Source of the DNA: Arion vulgaris
Lineage: Eukaryota > Mollusca > Gastropoda > Stylommatophora > Arionidae
Length of the DNA stretch: 64,000 nucleotides
NCBI GenBank assembly: GCA_020796225.1
Contig: CM036755.1
Span: 40,204,306 to 40,268,305, forward strand
Direction of reading: 5' to 3'
A program made the translations under genes and the position numbers. The notes under the pieces were generated by a model that saw only the letters and a list, made by a program, of their open reading frames with translations, was not told the origin of the DNA and did not search any database. Position 1 is the first letter of the stretch. Every line of letters begins with the position of its first letter. Shown one piece after another: positions 11,995 through 23,130 of this stretch.

Positions 11995-12235
11995 GACTTT
12001 AACAAAGATTTGGTTTTTAACAGTTGCTATATCTTTGTCAAAGTCTATATATAGTGTTCTGAGTTAGTCATCAGGTTTGTTGTATCGTTTTGCTTGATAA
12101 AGGCCTTTGTGGTCGAAACGTTGCTGTGTATTGTCATTGTTTTTGTATTTTGTAACGCTACAATACTTTGTTATTACGTGTTTCGCCATTCTACATAGTT
12201 TTACTACAGTCTTCATCTATACATCTTCCATCTGA
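11995..12235 (+). mobile_element. Element H fragment, right of satellite
   Basis: It is the inverted counterpart of the sequence at 4372-4520: CTTTGTCAAAGTCTATATATAG, TTGCTTGATAAAGG, GGTCGAAACGTTGCTGTG, ACTTTGTTATTACGTG, then the terminal CATAGTTTTACTACAGTCTTC. With the left copy it brackets the whole SINE-plus-satellite block. Confidence 0.65.
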
Positions 12236-12269
12236 TGTTTCCAAAATATGTAAATCCATGAACTTGTTT

Positions 12270-12730
12270 AAGTATTGTATCTTCTTTCTTCTTCTTTTGT
12301 CATCACACTGCTACCAGGTTGTAGGTTGTTGCCCAGTGTCGTGGTTTTCTGTTTTAGTCTAGCGCTGTTCTGGTGGCTTGGGTGATTGTTATTTTTGCTC
12401 TTTGACAGGATTCTGCAATGCCATATTACCATCTTTTTTTGGGGTCTTCCTCTTGCCTTCTTTTCTTGATGTTCTGTTGTAGAGGACTCTGTATATTTTG
12501 GAGTTTGGATGCATTCTTATTAAGTGACCAAACCACTTCATTCTTTGCTTCTCAGTGTAATTCAAGCAAGGTTCTGTGCCAACTTTCTTTCTTATGCTGA
12601 TGTTGGTGAAACTATCTTTTCTAGTGTTGGTAGCTTTTAACATGCAGCGCATTTCACATGTAGTTATTTTTTGTGACTGCGCTTTCCTCATTGTCCATGT
12701 TTAGCTCTGGTAACACAAAACAGACATGAA
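12270..12730 (-). mobile_element. LINE 3' end remnant, family L2
   Basis: The minus-strand frame at 12389-12691 encodes a LINE-terminal module (KWFGHLIRMHPNS, then a basic KRKTPKKDG stretch). Related copies lie at 40445-40880 (minus) and 51190-51640 (plus, [13 protein letters not shown]). No reverse transcriptase core is present, so it is a 5'-truncated insertion. Confidence 0.7.
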
Positions 12731-12953
12731 AATGCCGCTGCTCATCTGTTGTTTTGCTGTCAGTGAGAGTTTTGGGTGCCTTAACAATGGGGATAGCAGG
12801 TAGGTTAAAGCATTTGCTTTTTGCACTTTAACCTCTATCTCTCTATCCAGTCTTCCGTCTGTGAAACTGTAATATCAGATACCTTGGCTGTCTTGTTTGT
12901 TTTGATATTCTTGCAGTATTTCCTTTCTATTTGAAGTCAACATTTCTTCTGTT

Positions 12954-13775
12954 TTGTTTATTATCTATTCCCAAGTGGAAGATGTAGTTGGTTGTCCACT
13001 CTTGCTGTTAATTATCTATTCCCAAGTGGAAGATGTAGTTGGTTGTCCACTCTTGCTGTTAATTATCTATTCCCAAGTGGAAGATGTAGTTGGTTGTCCA
13101 CTCTTGCTGTTAATTATCTATTCCCAAGTGGAAGATGTAGTTGGTTGTCCACTCTTGCTGTTAATTATCTATTCCCAAGTGGAAGATGTAGTTGGTTGTC
13201 CACTCTTGCTGTTAATTATCTATTCCCAGGTGGAAGATGTAGTTGGTTGTCCACTCTGCTGTTAATTGTCTATTCCCAGTTGGAAGATGTAGTTGGTTGT
13301 CCACTCTTGCTGTTAATTATCTATTCCCAAGTGGAAGATGTAGTTGGCTGTCCACTTTTGCTGTTAATTGTCTATTCCCAAGTGGAAGATGTAGTTGGTT
13401 GTCCACTCTTGCTGTTAATTATCTATTCCCAGGTGGAAGATGTAGTTGGTTGTCCACTCTTGCTGTTAATTATCTATTCCCAAGTGGAAGATGTAGTTGG
13501 TTGTCCACTCTTGCTGTTAATTATCTATTCCCAGGTGGAAGATGTAGTTGGTTGTCCACTCTTGCTGTTAATTATCTATTCCCAGGTGGAAGATGTAGTT
13601 GGTTGTCCACTCTTGCTGTTAATTATCTATTCCCAGGTGGAAGATGTAGTTGGCTGTCCACTCTTGCTGTTAATTATCTATTCCCAGGTGGAAGATGTAG
13701 TTGGTTGTCCACTCTTGCTGTTAATTATCTATTCCCAAGTGGAAGATGTAGTTGGCTGTCCACTCTTGCGGATCT
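12954..13775. repeat. 51-bp tandem array, ~16 units
   Basis: Units of 51 bp carry TATTCCCAAGTGGAAGATG and TTGGTTGTCCACTC. Since 51 is 17 codons, forward frames read through. One unit near 13256 has lost bases and shifts the frame. Two more partial units lie at 14498-14562, beyond an RNase H retroelement fragment, so the array seems to have been interrupted by that insertion. A coding role is not supported. Confidence 0.93.
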
Positions 13776-14485
13776 CGCAACATGAAGGCGGATCTAGCAG
13801 TTAAGCAGCTGATAGAAGATAATGCAGGGATGATGATGTTGTTGTATATACCGATGGGTCGGTTCAACGTGGTAAGCAATCCGGCCGGGGTTTCTTGGCT
13901 AATGCGCATGGTAGGGTTGTTGCAGAGCGAAGTGGGGCATACAGGACAACTACTTCTAGTATGAGGATGGAGGTTGAGGCCGTTACTGCTGCCCTCCATT
14001 GGATTTCTGGGACTTCATTTACTGGGGCAGTTGTTGTATATGACTCTCAGTCGATGCTTCACAAGATCCAGAAGGGCAGGTTTCGGATGAGTGGATGTCG
14101 TCTATAGAAGTTTCTAACCTCCAGCGGCTTACGTGGATATACTGTCATGGGGCATGCGGGTGTTTACTCTAATGAGAGAGCGGACAGGCTTGCATCAACA
14201 GCATCGATTGTTGGGGAGTTGAAGATGGATAAGGGGATATTCTTCGGTCTCTTCGCGACTTTCTGTTGGATGAGGACACTAAAATAGATGTTGAATCGAT
14301 CAAGCGATTTAAGCAGTTTGGAGTTACCCGTTGTTCTAATCGAACTGGATGCCTGAGAGGCAGAGTGAGAGGTGTGTTTAATCAGCGAGCCACAGGAACC
14401 ATCAGTATGCATACTCTTCGATATCTGTTGGGGAGACTGAGCACCAATGGGTCTGCCGGAGTGCAATGACGTCAGTTTAGTAACC
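13776..14485 (+). pseudogene. LINE RNase H domain fragment
   Basis: A broken RNase H-like domain from a non-LTR retroelement. Frames in order give YTDGSV-like (13850), EVEAVTAALHWI (13971), VYDSQSMLHKI (14035) and a [20 protein letters not shown] segment (near 14150-14195), the usual order of RNase H motifs. A RHTKYA-like C-terminal end is absent or degraded. Frameshifts separate the pieces. A second, further degraded copy sits at 54000-54600. It lies between two parts of the 51-bp array. Confidence 0.75.
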
Positions 14486-14497
14486 AATAACCAATAA

Positions 14498-14562
14498 CCA
14501 CTCTTGCGGTTAATTGTCCAGGTGGAAGATGTAGTTGGCTGTCCACTCTTGCAGTTAAGTGT
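14498..14562. repeat. Residual 51-bp units
   Basis: About one and a half degraded copies of the 51-bp unit (GGTGGAAGATGTAGTTGGC, TGTCCACTCTTGC) beyond the RNase H fragment. They mark the far side of the interrupted array. Confidence 0.8.
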
Positions 14563-14809
14563 AGGGATGGGAGCTTTAATTTGCGTTCTAGTGCTATATG
14601 AGTCGCCCTTGTTGTGTTATATACGCGTTTATGTAGTGTGGTCTTGATATTGCCTATCCATCTTTTTCGTGGTCTTCTCTTAGCTCTAGTACCCGATCTC
14701 TTTTTATTGTATGGCTGTTATTGGTGGTTGTTTTTTTTTTCTATTATTTTGTTATATTAGTTTTGTTTATATCCATACACAATCCTTGTTATCCTACAGC
14801 TAAACAAAA

Positions 14810-15230
14810 TTGTAGATTTTGAGCCAACACTATGTTACCAGTGTCAAACATGGCCAATAACAGCAGCTAATGAGCGGAAATCATAACGACAGAGATGAGG
14901 TGTCTTAGAAGAGCTGCAGGTGTGACAATAAGAGAAAAAATTAGAAATGAAGAAATCAGAAGGAGACGGGATGGAAAACAGATTTAAAAAAAGAACAACA
15001 GATTAAATGGTTTGAACCCCCACAAGAATGCCCTGGTATACCTCCCCAAGAGACCCACGCAGAAAAAAAAATACATCAAAGGAAGACCACGAAAAAAATG
15101 GAGCGAGGCATAAAGAACAGTCTTAAGAAGATGAAAAACATTAAAATTATTAGAAAACACACACAAGATCACTGATTCCCCCCATCAACACTTATAAAAA
15201 GGGAAAAAATGGTGGAAGAGAAGAAAATTG
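14810..15230 (+). mobile_element. LINE 3' end with one tail unit
   Basis: Plus-strand copy of the LINE end at 560-960: CACTATGTTACCAGTGTCAA, then AGATGAGGTGTCTTAGAAGAG. It finishes with one unit of the 76-bp repeat that is expanded at 1-560 (ACACACAAGATCACTGATTC, then TGGTGGAAGAGAAG near 15210). It carries no reverse transcriptase and many frame breaks. Confidence 0.7.
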
Positions 15231-15339
15231 TTTTAAGTTTTTTCGGGTTTTTTAAAATGTCCTTGAAAAACTTCAAGTTGTCACAGTAAAACACTTTTCC
15301 AATTGATCGTCTGTAAAAAAGAAAAAGGCATAAACTTTA

Positions 15340-17975
15340 TGATCCCCCTCATTTTTTTCCCTCATTTGGTCCCCAAACTTTTTCCCATTTGGTACCCCCT
15401 TTCCCCATTTGATACCAAACTTCTTTCCCCATTTGGTACCCACTTCTTTCCTCTTTTTTAAACACTTTTTCCCTCTTTTGGGTAAACCTTCTTTCCCCCA
15501 TTTGATCCCCAACATTTTTTCCCCTTTTTAAAAAACTTTTCCCTCTTTTGGGTACCCAACACTTTTTCCCCTTTTTCCCCAAAACCTTTTTTCCCCTTTG
15601 GGAAAATTTTTCCCTCTTTTGGGTACCCAACACTTTTTTCCCCCTCATTTGATACCCAACATTTTTTTCCCCTCATTTGATCCCAAAATTTTTCCCCTTT
15701 TGGAAAACTTCTTTCCCCTTTTTCCCCAACATTTTTTCCCTCATTTGGTACCCAAACTTCTTTCCCTCATTTGATCCCCAAACTTTTTCCCATTTGATAC
15801 CCAACACTTTTTTCCCCTCATTTGATACCCAACACTTTTTTCCCTATTTTACCCAACACTCTTTCCCTCATTTGATACCCAACACTTTTTCCCTCATTTG
15901 ATACCCAACACCTTCTTTCCCTCATTTGATAATCCAACACTTTTTCCCTCATTTGTCCAACACTTCTTTCCTCATTTGGATAGTCTTAACACTCTTTCCT
16001 CATTGTAGACAACAAACTGGTTTCCCTCATTTGATGCCAACACTTTTTCCTCATTTGACAACATCCTTTCCCTCATTTGGACCCAAAATTCGATTCCTCA
16101 ATGGTGACCATCATTCTTTCCTATTTAAGAACAACACTTCTTTTCCCTCATTTATACCCAAGTAAATGTTTTTCCCTTCAATTTGGTTTTATCTTAAACT
16201 TCCCTTTCTAAATTGTACGTAAAACACTTCTTTCTCCTCATTTGATACCTCACTTCTTTCCCTCATTTGGTACCCAACACTTCTTTCCCTCATTTGGTAC
16301 CCAACACTTCTTTCCCTCATTTGATACCCAACACTTCTTTCCCTCATTTGGTACCCAACACTTCTTTCCCTCATTTGGTACCCAACACTTCTTTCCTCAT
16401 TTGATACCCAACACTTCTTTCCTCATTTGATACCAACACTTCTTTCCCTCATTTGGTACCCAACACTTCTTCCCTCATTGATACCCAACACTTCTTTCCT
16501 CATTTGATCCCACACTTCTTTCCCTCATTTGGTACCCAACACTTCTTTCCCTCATTTGATACCCAACACTTCTTTCCCTCATTTGGTACCCAACACTTCT
16601 TTCCCTCATTTGGTCCCCAAAGCACTTCTTTCCCTCATTTGATACCTAACACTTCTTTCCTCATTTGATGCCCAACACTTCTTTCCCTCATTTGGTACCC
16701 AACACTTCTTTCCCTCATTTGATACCCAACACTTTTTCCTCATTTGATACCCAACACTTCTTTCCCTCATTTGATACCCAACACTTCTTCCCTCATTTGG
16801 ACCCAACACTTCTTTCCCTCATTTGGTACCCAACACTTCTTTCCTCATTTATACCCAACACTTCTTTCCCTCATTTGGTACCCAACACTTCTTTCCTATT
16901 TGGACCAAACTTCTTTCCTCATTTGGTACCCAACACTTCTTCCCTCATTTGAGTACCCAACACTTCTTTCCTCTTTTGGGATACCCAACACTTCTTTCCC
17001 TCATTTGATACCCAACACTTCTTTCCCTCATTTGATACCCAACACTTCTTTCCCTCATTTGTACCCAACACTTCTTTCCTCATTTGTACCCAACACTTCT
17101 TTCCTCATTTGATACCCAACACTTCTTTCCTCATTTGATACCCAACACTTTTCCCTCATTTGGTACTAACACTTTTCCCTCATTTGGTACCCAACACTTC
17201 TTTCCCTCATTTGATACCCAACACTTCTTTCCTCATTTGGTACCCAACACTTCTTTCCTCATTTGGTACCCAACACTTTTCCCATTGGTACCAAATTTTT
17301 TCCTCATTTGTACCCAACACTTCTTTCCTCATTTGGTACCAACACTTTTTTCCCCTCATTTGTACCCAACACTTCTTTCCCTCATTTGATACCCAACACT
17401 TCTTTCCCTCATTTGGTACCCAACACTTCTTCCCTCATTTGATACCCAACACTTCTTTCCCTCATTTGATACCCAACACTTCTTTCCTCATTTGATACCA
17501 ACACTTCTTTCCCTCATTTGGTACCCAACACTTCTTTCCCTCATTTGGTACCCAACACTTCTTTCCCTCATTTGATACCCAACACTTCTTTACCTCATTT
17601 GATACCCAACACTTCTTTCCCTCATTTGGTACCCAACACTTCTTTCCCTCATTTGGTACCTAACACTTCTTTCCTCATTTGATACCCAACACTTCTTTCC
17701 CTCATTTGATACCCAACACTTCTTTCCCCATTTGATACCACACTTCCTCATTAATCTACTTTTCCCCATTTGATACTCAACACTTCTTTCCCTCATTTGG
17801 TACCCAACACTTCTTTACCTCATTTGGTACCCAACACTTCTTTCCCTCATTTGATACCCAACACTTCTTTCCTCATTTGGTACAACACTTCTTTCCCTCA
17901 TTTGGTACCCAACACTTCTTTACCTCATTTGGTACCCAACACTTCTTTCCCTCATTTGATACCCAACACTTCTTC
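15340..17975. repeat. Decayed 27-bp CCCTCATTTG array
   Basis: Roughly 90-100 units of about 27 bp, each with TTTCCCTCATTTG, GATACCC or GGTACCC, and AACACTTC. The left third (15340-16200) is strongly diverged with many homopolymer changes. From about 16240 the units are more alike but still have frequent one-base deletions, in contrast to the indel-free array at 4747. The unit sequence is unrelated to that satellite. Confidence 0.93.
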
Positions 17976-18298
17976 TTCCGACGTTCCATTTCGACCACTT
18001 GTTTACCACTCGGTTTGAATTGTATGTGATCTGAGCCTAAGAGCGATTGTGTTAGCCAGTTATGCGTCTGCAGCACATCCGATTTCTGATGCTATTTATT
18101 TACTAGGTAGCTTCCTTAGTCCCTACTTCACTCGCCTTTACGACATGCCCTGTAGATCGCAGGGTACTATTCTTTGCTCTCCTACGAACCCTGACGCTTT
18201 TATTTCCTAGGTAGCTTCCTATGTCCTATATGATTCACCTCTTACGACATACCTTGTAGGTACTATTCTTTGCTTCCCACGGCACCACACGGGCGGTT
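17970..18298 (-). mobile_element. SINE A copy with internal duplication
   Basis: It runs from the tail side (CTTCTTCCGACGTTCC) to the head (GGCACCACACGGGCGG). The block TTTTATTTACTAGGTAGCTTCC..ACGACATGCC appears twice, at about 18080 and 18190, so the copy is a partial tandem duplicate. It closes the 27-bp array on its right side. Confidence 0.7.
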
Positions 18299-18299
18299 C

Positions 18300-18940
18300 A
18301 AACCAGTAAATATTGGATTTTTACGTGACCACGCTTATATTGTAAATATCAAAGTATTGCTAAGCCGTTTACACCGGATTGTTCCGGTTCGATACCCCTG
18401 AATAGCATAAGTGAACGTCCGTTCTATTGTTAAAGGGCGGTCTTAGTCATGTTATAAAATTTAAGCTCCAATTGAAATCGTTACTGTCATGTTTGACAGC
18501 TTGTCAATCACCTTACTTGACATTGATTGGTTGGTTAGAGACGAAAAGTGACTGAAACATGAATGACGTTATTGGACATACAGGTGATCAGCAAACAAAA
18601 CTGCGTGTTTGAACTTAGTATAGCACTTGACGCGTACTTGTTACTTTCAAATTTCGAGTGAACTTGAAGTGTGGACATTACAGTTACATTGGACTTTCAA
18701 TTCAGTGTTAGTAAATAACATAAGTGTGTTCTATCATTGTGATATATTTCGCAAGTACTATTTCATCTGAAGGATTAAATTCACTGTGATTAATCATTGG
18801 AAGTTCTGATCGCAAGATTTAAACTAAACAAACATTATTTATTAAAAAATAGCTAGCCAAAAAGAAGAGCATCATCTGAATGTCAACATTCTGGGTAAGT
18901 ACTTTGTCCAATTTATTTATATTTTTTTTTCTGCTTTTTT
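18300..18940. other. Unassigned; possible 5' exon
   Basis: No repeat family is recognised. A CCAAT-like ATTGATTGGTTGG lies at 18521-18533. A short frame ATGTCAACATTCTGG (18880-18894) is followed directly by a good donor (GTAAGT). It could be a first exon for the gene at 20742, but the phases do not join simply and no intermediate exon is established. Confidence 0.2.
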
Positions 18941-18954
18941 CTTCCCTTTCAGCT

Positions 18955-19850
18955 CCCCGGGACGGGTCTTCAACAAACTTCTTTCCTTCTTGATCTTTAA
19001 TTCTTTCCATTTTTTCCCATCTTTTGGGGTTTCAACTTTTCTACTATTTAATTTTCCCCCTGTCATCTCTTCTAAATTTTCCATTTTTAGTTATTATCTA
19101 TTTTTTAAAAATCTTCAACCTTCTACACTCATCCATCTCTTAATTCCTTCCATTTTTCTTACCCTTTTTTACATACAGCTCCATCTTTTCTTCATTTTTG
19201 TGTTGTCTTGGTGAAGTGTTATAAAAAAAAGATATGTATGTTTTTTTGTTCATATGTTATGTGCGAGTTTGGGACAGTTTCAATTTTTTAAAACCCCTTT
19301 TGTCAACAAGCCGTCTGGTTTGCTGTTTTTTTTTGGGGATGACGCAAACCCAGTATACTTCTTTTAGTATATTTTGTTAGAAAAATTTGTCGGGGATAGC
19401 AAAAACACAGAGTGAAAGGGTTAATGTCTTTGATTCCGTCTATCCATCTTTTTCTAGATCTTCTTGTCTTGAGCCTGATGTTCTTCAGTAGTATATTCAT
19501 GATAATTTTTTCATTCTCTAAAGGACTGAAACAATTTTTGATTTCGTCTATCCATTTTTTTCTAGATCTTTTTGTTTTGTAGTCTGATGTTCTTCTTATA
19601 TCTCTTCTCATTTTTTCATTCTAACAAAACTAAACCCAAATCTTTTTCCCTTATTTTTTTGCTTTGGGGGGAAAGTCTAATGAGGTCGGTTTCAGAATCA
19701 ACTGTCCTTGATATGTTGGTATTGGGATTTTTTTAAGATGTCTAAACCCCATTAATTCTTTTCTTGGTCTTCCTTTTGATGATTCCTTTTTCAGACGTGT
19801 CCCCTTGCATCTGGTGTATGTTACTTTAACCGGTGTTGCCAACTCAAAAG
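18955..19850 (-). mobile_element. Degraded LINE 3' ends
   Basis: Pyrimidine-rich sequence. 18960-19200 resembles the L6 LINE end seen at 50935 and 62280 (GTCTTCAACAAACTTCTT). The minus frame at 19303-19611 contains two related basic segments (TKRSRKKWIDEIKN and TRRSRKRWIDGIKD), which look like tandemly repeated LINE tail codons. 19651-19842 has a similar basic tail. Base quality looks poor here. Confidence 0.45.
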
Positions 19851-20275
19851 GGCGCCGAATATTTAAAACTGGGTCTCAATGCATTTCCAAAAGGCGACTG
19901 AGTTTGGGTACCTAGTAAAAAAAAAGGTCCGGGGTTTGTTTGGTGGGGCGCAGGGTGTTTTTAAACCGGTAAAAACCCGTTTAAAAAGAGGTGATATGGG
20001 GTTAAAAAAGTTACATTTTCTCAATTTTTTTCATCTTCTAGTTTGACCGTATATATGACCGATAATTTATTACAATTCAAATTTTCGATGAAAAATTTTA
20101 CCACCACCCCTTCAGGTGACAAGGTAGTAATTTTAAGCCTCATTCCTTCACAGCCAAATAAATGGAACACATTATACGGGACACAAGAACAACTTATAAA
20201 TATATACAGATATTAACACGTAGCATTGACCAAGGGCAAGAGCTCAAGTGCTGTTGGATCATTGAAAAGGAAGAG
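19850..20275. other. No recognised feature
   Basis: AT-rich sequence with many homopolymer runs. I see no repeat or coding signal I can support. Confidence 0.4.
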
Positions 20276-20475
20276 TTTGTGCGCTTATCTTTCTTGTCTT
20301 TACAGATGGTCAATTGGCAAGTGTTTTACTGTGTCAACTTCTGAGTTTGTTCTTGTCTCTCTTGTCTTTACAGATGGTCAATTGGCATGTGTTTTACTGT
20401 GTCAACTTCTGAGTTTGTTCTTGTCTTGTCTTACAGACGGTCAATTGGCAAGTGTTTTACTGTGACAACATCTGC
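20276..20475 (+). repeat. Triplicated splice-acceptor-like segment
   Basis: Three tandem copies (63-68 bp apart) of a segment with a pyrimidine tract, CTTTACAG or CTTACAG, then A[TC]GGTCAATTGGCA and GTGTTTTACTGTG. The starts of A[TC]GGTCAATTGG are at 20306, 20374 and 20437. Each copy looks like a branch/pyrimidine tract plus AG acceptor. They lie just upstream of the Ser/Asn-rich gene. Confidence 0.7.
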
Positions 20476-20741
20476 GATTGCGATGTCTCTCTTGACTTTC
20501 AGTTCATCCCTAAGTCTTTTTTCAAATCACATTGCTGCAAACACCTGCATGCATAGGACAGTAGATTCACATGAGTCTCTGGAGGTTGAACATCTCAATG
20601 ACGACATACACTCATACGCACACAATCTGTCTTTTGTTAAGTTTATGTATTTACTGTATAGATATACTTTGTTTCTGTTTCTGAGATTGAATTTAATATC
20701 CGGTTTTTCAATTCTAATTTATTTCTCCTTTCTATTACAGC

Positions 20742-22860
20742 AGGAAACTACCAGATGGAGGTTCTCCATCGCAACAGGCAGAGTCCTGTATCAGCAGTGA
20801 TATCAACATCGATCATGACGACGATGAAAATAAAACTGTTGAGAACAATACAGTTTACGAAACAATAATAATATCACACCAGAAAACAACAGAGCTGCGC
20901 CCAGTGACATCCGTTCAAAATGTTGGATCTGTAATTCCTAATTTGGTACAAAAAACTTGCCAATAGTTTAAATTATACACCAATTTCGCCACAAATTCAG
21001 AGAAAATTGTCCGTGTTTTACCAGAGTGCTCCCTGTGATAGACCCAGACCAAGATGTCGACGAAGTCTGTTTGGTTCTGATGAACTAGAAGGTGTAGACT
21101 CTGAAGAAAACAATTCATTACAACAGATTGAAGGCAGTCATTCAGCAACATTTTCATATCAAGAATCAACGTCAGCAGAACAACAGAGAAAAGAAGATGA
21201 ACAATATAGAAACACGTTGGAAACGGTTCCAACAAATCCTTTAGTTTGTTTGCCACCAAATTTCTTTGAATGGGATTACGCCTATTATTCTTCAGACGAC
21301 AACCCAGACAGTGATGAAGATATCAGCGTTGGTTACGACTCAGCATTCGATGAAGACTGTAACAGTGAAGAAGAAGAAGAGTACAGGGATTTAACTCTGA
21401 GCGTAGAATTTCAAATAATCCCACAGAGTTATGCCAGTTCTGTAACGAAAGGTCGTCTGGTTGTTCTTGATTTAGAAGACACTGCGTCGAACATATCAAT
21501 TTTACCAATAGACAATTTCCTTATCAGCAATGAAAGAACGGATACTGAGGAGGAAGATTCAGAGGCTGAATATGATCAGCCAAGACTTCTTCCAGGCAAC
21601 TGTGCTGCACCGAGGAGACAAAGAAGACGACCACTTCGTCGAAATGAAACGAACACAGACGTACCACTCAGAAGACGACTCGTATTTGATGACAGTGACG
21701 ACGATAATAATATTAATGATGAGATGTGTACCGATAAAAGAATGGTAGAAATGAACACAAAAAGAGTGTATTTGCTGTGTCCTAGTTCTAGCCACAATCC
21801 ACAACATGCCACGTAGAAGGCGTCTCTTGACAATAACAATTTTTTAGACAACAGGGGCGTGAATATCTATGAGTATCGTAATCGTTCTAATGAATCCGAA
21901 CAGGAAAACATTACCATTAGTCGATACAGCGATGACAACGTCTCATCCAGTCATCCCAATATGAACTCATCATCTAGTCATCTCAACAACTACAACGTTT
22001 CTGATAGTCAACAAAGTCACTACGTTTCATCGAACCAACCAAATTACGACAACATCTCATCCAGCCAATTCAACCATCACGATTTCTCTAATCACACCAG
22101 CAATAATTTCTTTTCAAATGGACATAATCATTGTATTTCTTCAAGTCATTCAAGCGATAACAATGTTTCTTCAAGTCAACCCAACGATGATAACATTTTT
22201 TCTAATCAACCCAGCGATGATAACATTTCTTCAAGTCAGATCAACCTTAACAATTTTTCATCTTGTCAAGCCACAGAAAACAGTGTCCCATCCAATCAAC
22301 ACACCCAAAACAGTGTCTCATCCAGTCAACCAATCCAAAACAGTGTTTCCTCTTGTCAACCAACCCAAAACAGTTTCTTACCCAGTCACCCAAACCAAAA
22401 CAGTGTTTCATCCAGTCACCCAATCCAAAACAGTGTCTCATCCAGTCAACCAACACAAAACAATGTCTCATCCAGTCAACTAATCCAAAACACTGTTTCA
22501 TCTAGTCAACAATCCAAAACACTGTTTCATCCAGTCAACCAATCCAAAACACTGTTTCATCCAGTCAACCAATCCAAAACAATGTCTCATCCAGTCAACC
22601 AATCCCAAACAGTGTCTCATCCAGTCAACCAATCCAAAACAGTGTCTCATCCAGTCAACCAATCCAAAACAGTGTCTCATCCAGTTACCCAATCCAAAAC
22701 AGTGTCTCTTCCAGTCAACCAATCCAAAACAGTGTCTCATCCAGTCAACCAATCCAAAACAGTGTCTCATCCAGTCAACCAACACAAAACAATGTTTCAT
22801 CGAGTCAACCCAGCGACGTTTCTTCAAACCAATCATAACAACATTTTCTTGGAACAATGA
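20742..22860 (+). CDS. Acidic Ser/Asn/Gln-rich repeat protein, broken frame
   Basis: I do not recognise this gene. A plausible exon starts after TTCTATTACAG (20740), in the frame RKLPDGGSPSQQAES, and runs to 20966. There a six-A run (near 20950-20955) breaks the frame. With the next frame the sequence continues smoothly (KLANSLNYTPISPQ, then FGSDELEGVDSEEN). It has acidic clusters (SDDNPDSDEDISVGYD, NSEEEEEYRD, EEEDSEAEYD) and basic patches (RRQRRRPLRRNE). A single TAG at 21814 interrupts, and the same frame then resumes (KASLDNNNFLDNRGV) into a Ser/Asn/Gln-rich region. From about 22140 that region is built of a 30-bp, ten-residue repeat (SSSQPIQNSV-like). A lost base near 22510 switches the frame inside the repeat. 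The original frame would end near 22838 and the observed one ends at 22860. There is no signal peptide or membrane segment. It may be a disordered nuclear protein or a decayed gene. Confidence 0.55.
22140..22800 (+). repeat. 30-bp intragenic repeat
   Basis: More than 20 units of 30 bp inside the Ser/Asn-rich frame. Early units read as SSQPSDDN(I/V) and later ones as SSSQPIQNSV. Late units (22560-22800) are nearly identical at the DNA level (CCAGTCAACCAATCCAAAAC), so they expanded recently. Confidence 0.9.
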
Positions 22861-23130
22861 AACCATGACAGTATATTCTAGACACATTTGAGCCATAACG
22901 ATTCAGACTGAAACTTTATTCAACACAACGACGAATCATTACAGAATTGTGAGAGATGTTGCAGTTCGAGAAAGATGCAAATAAAATATGAAATGTGCTA
23001 AATAGTACACTGATGAAACGAGGATAAGTAACGACATCCACTATAGCTCATGGAGAAAGTCTGATTCACTTACACATATCCCAAAACGTGATGTTTTAAA
23101 AACTTGTCGCTAAAACATCATGTTATCAGT
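22861..23130. other. No recognised feature
   Basis: Sequence after the stop of the Ser/Asn-rich frame. AATAAA at 22980-22985 (within ATGCAAATAAAATATG) could be a polyadenylation signal for it. No other signal was seen. Confidence 0.35.

Noticed and set aside
12954..13804. Repeat protein with LLIIYSQVEDVVGCP units
   Set aside because: Artefact of a 51-bp tandem repeat; both frames read through, one unit shifts frame, and there is no gene context.
14984..15172. Membrane-like minus-strand peptide
   Set aside because: Shadow of an A-rich LINE tail; no start context or conservation evidence.
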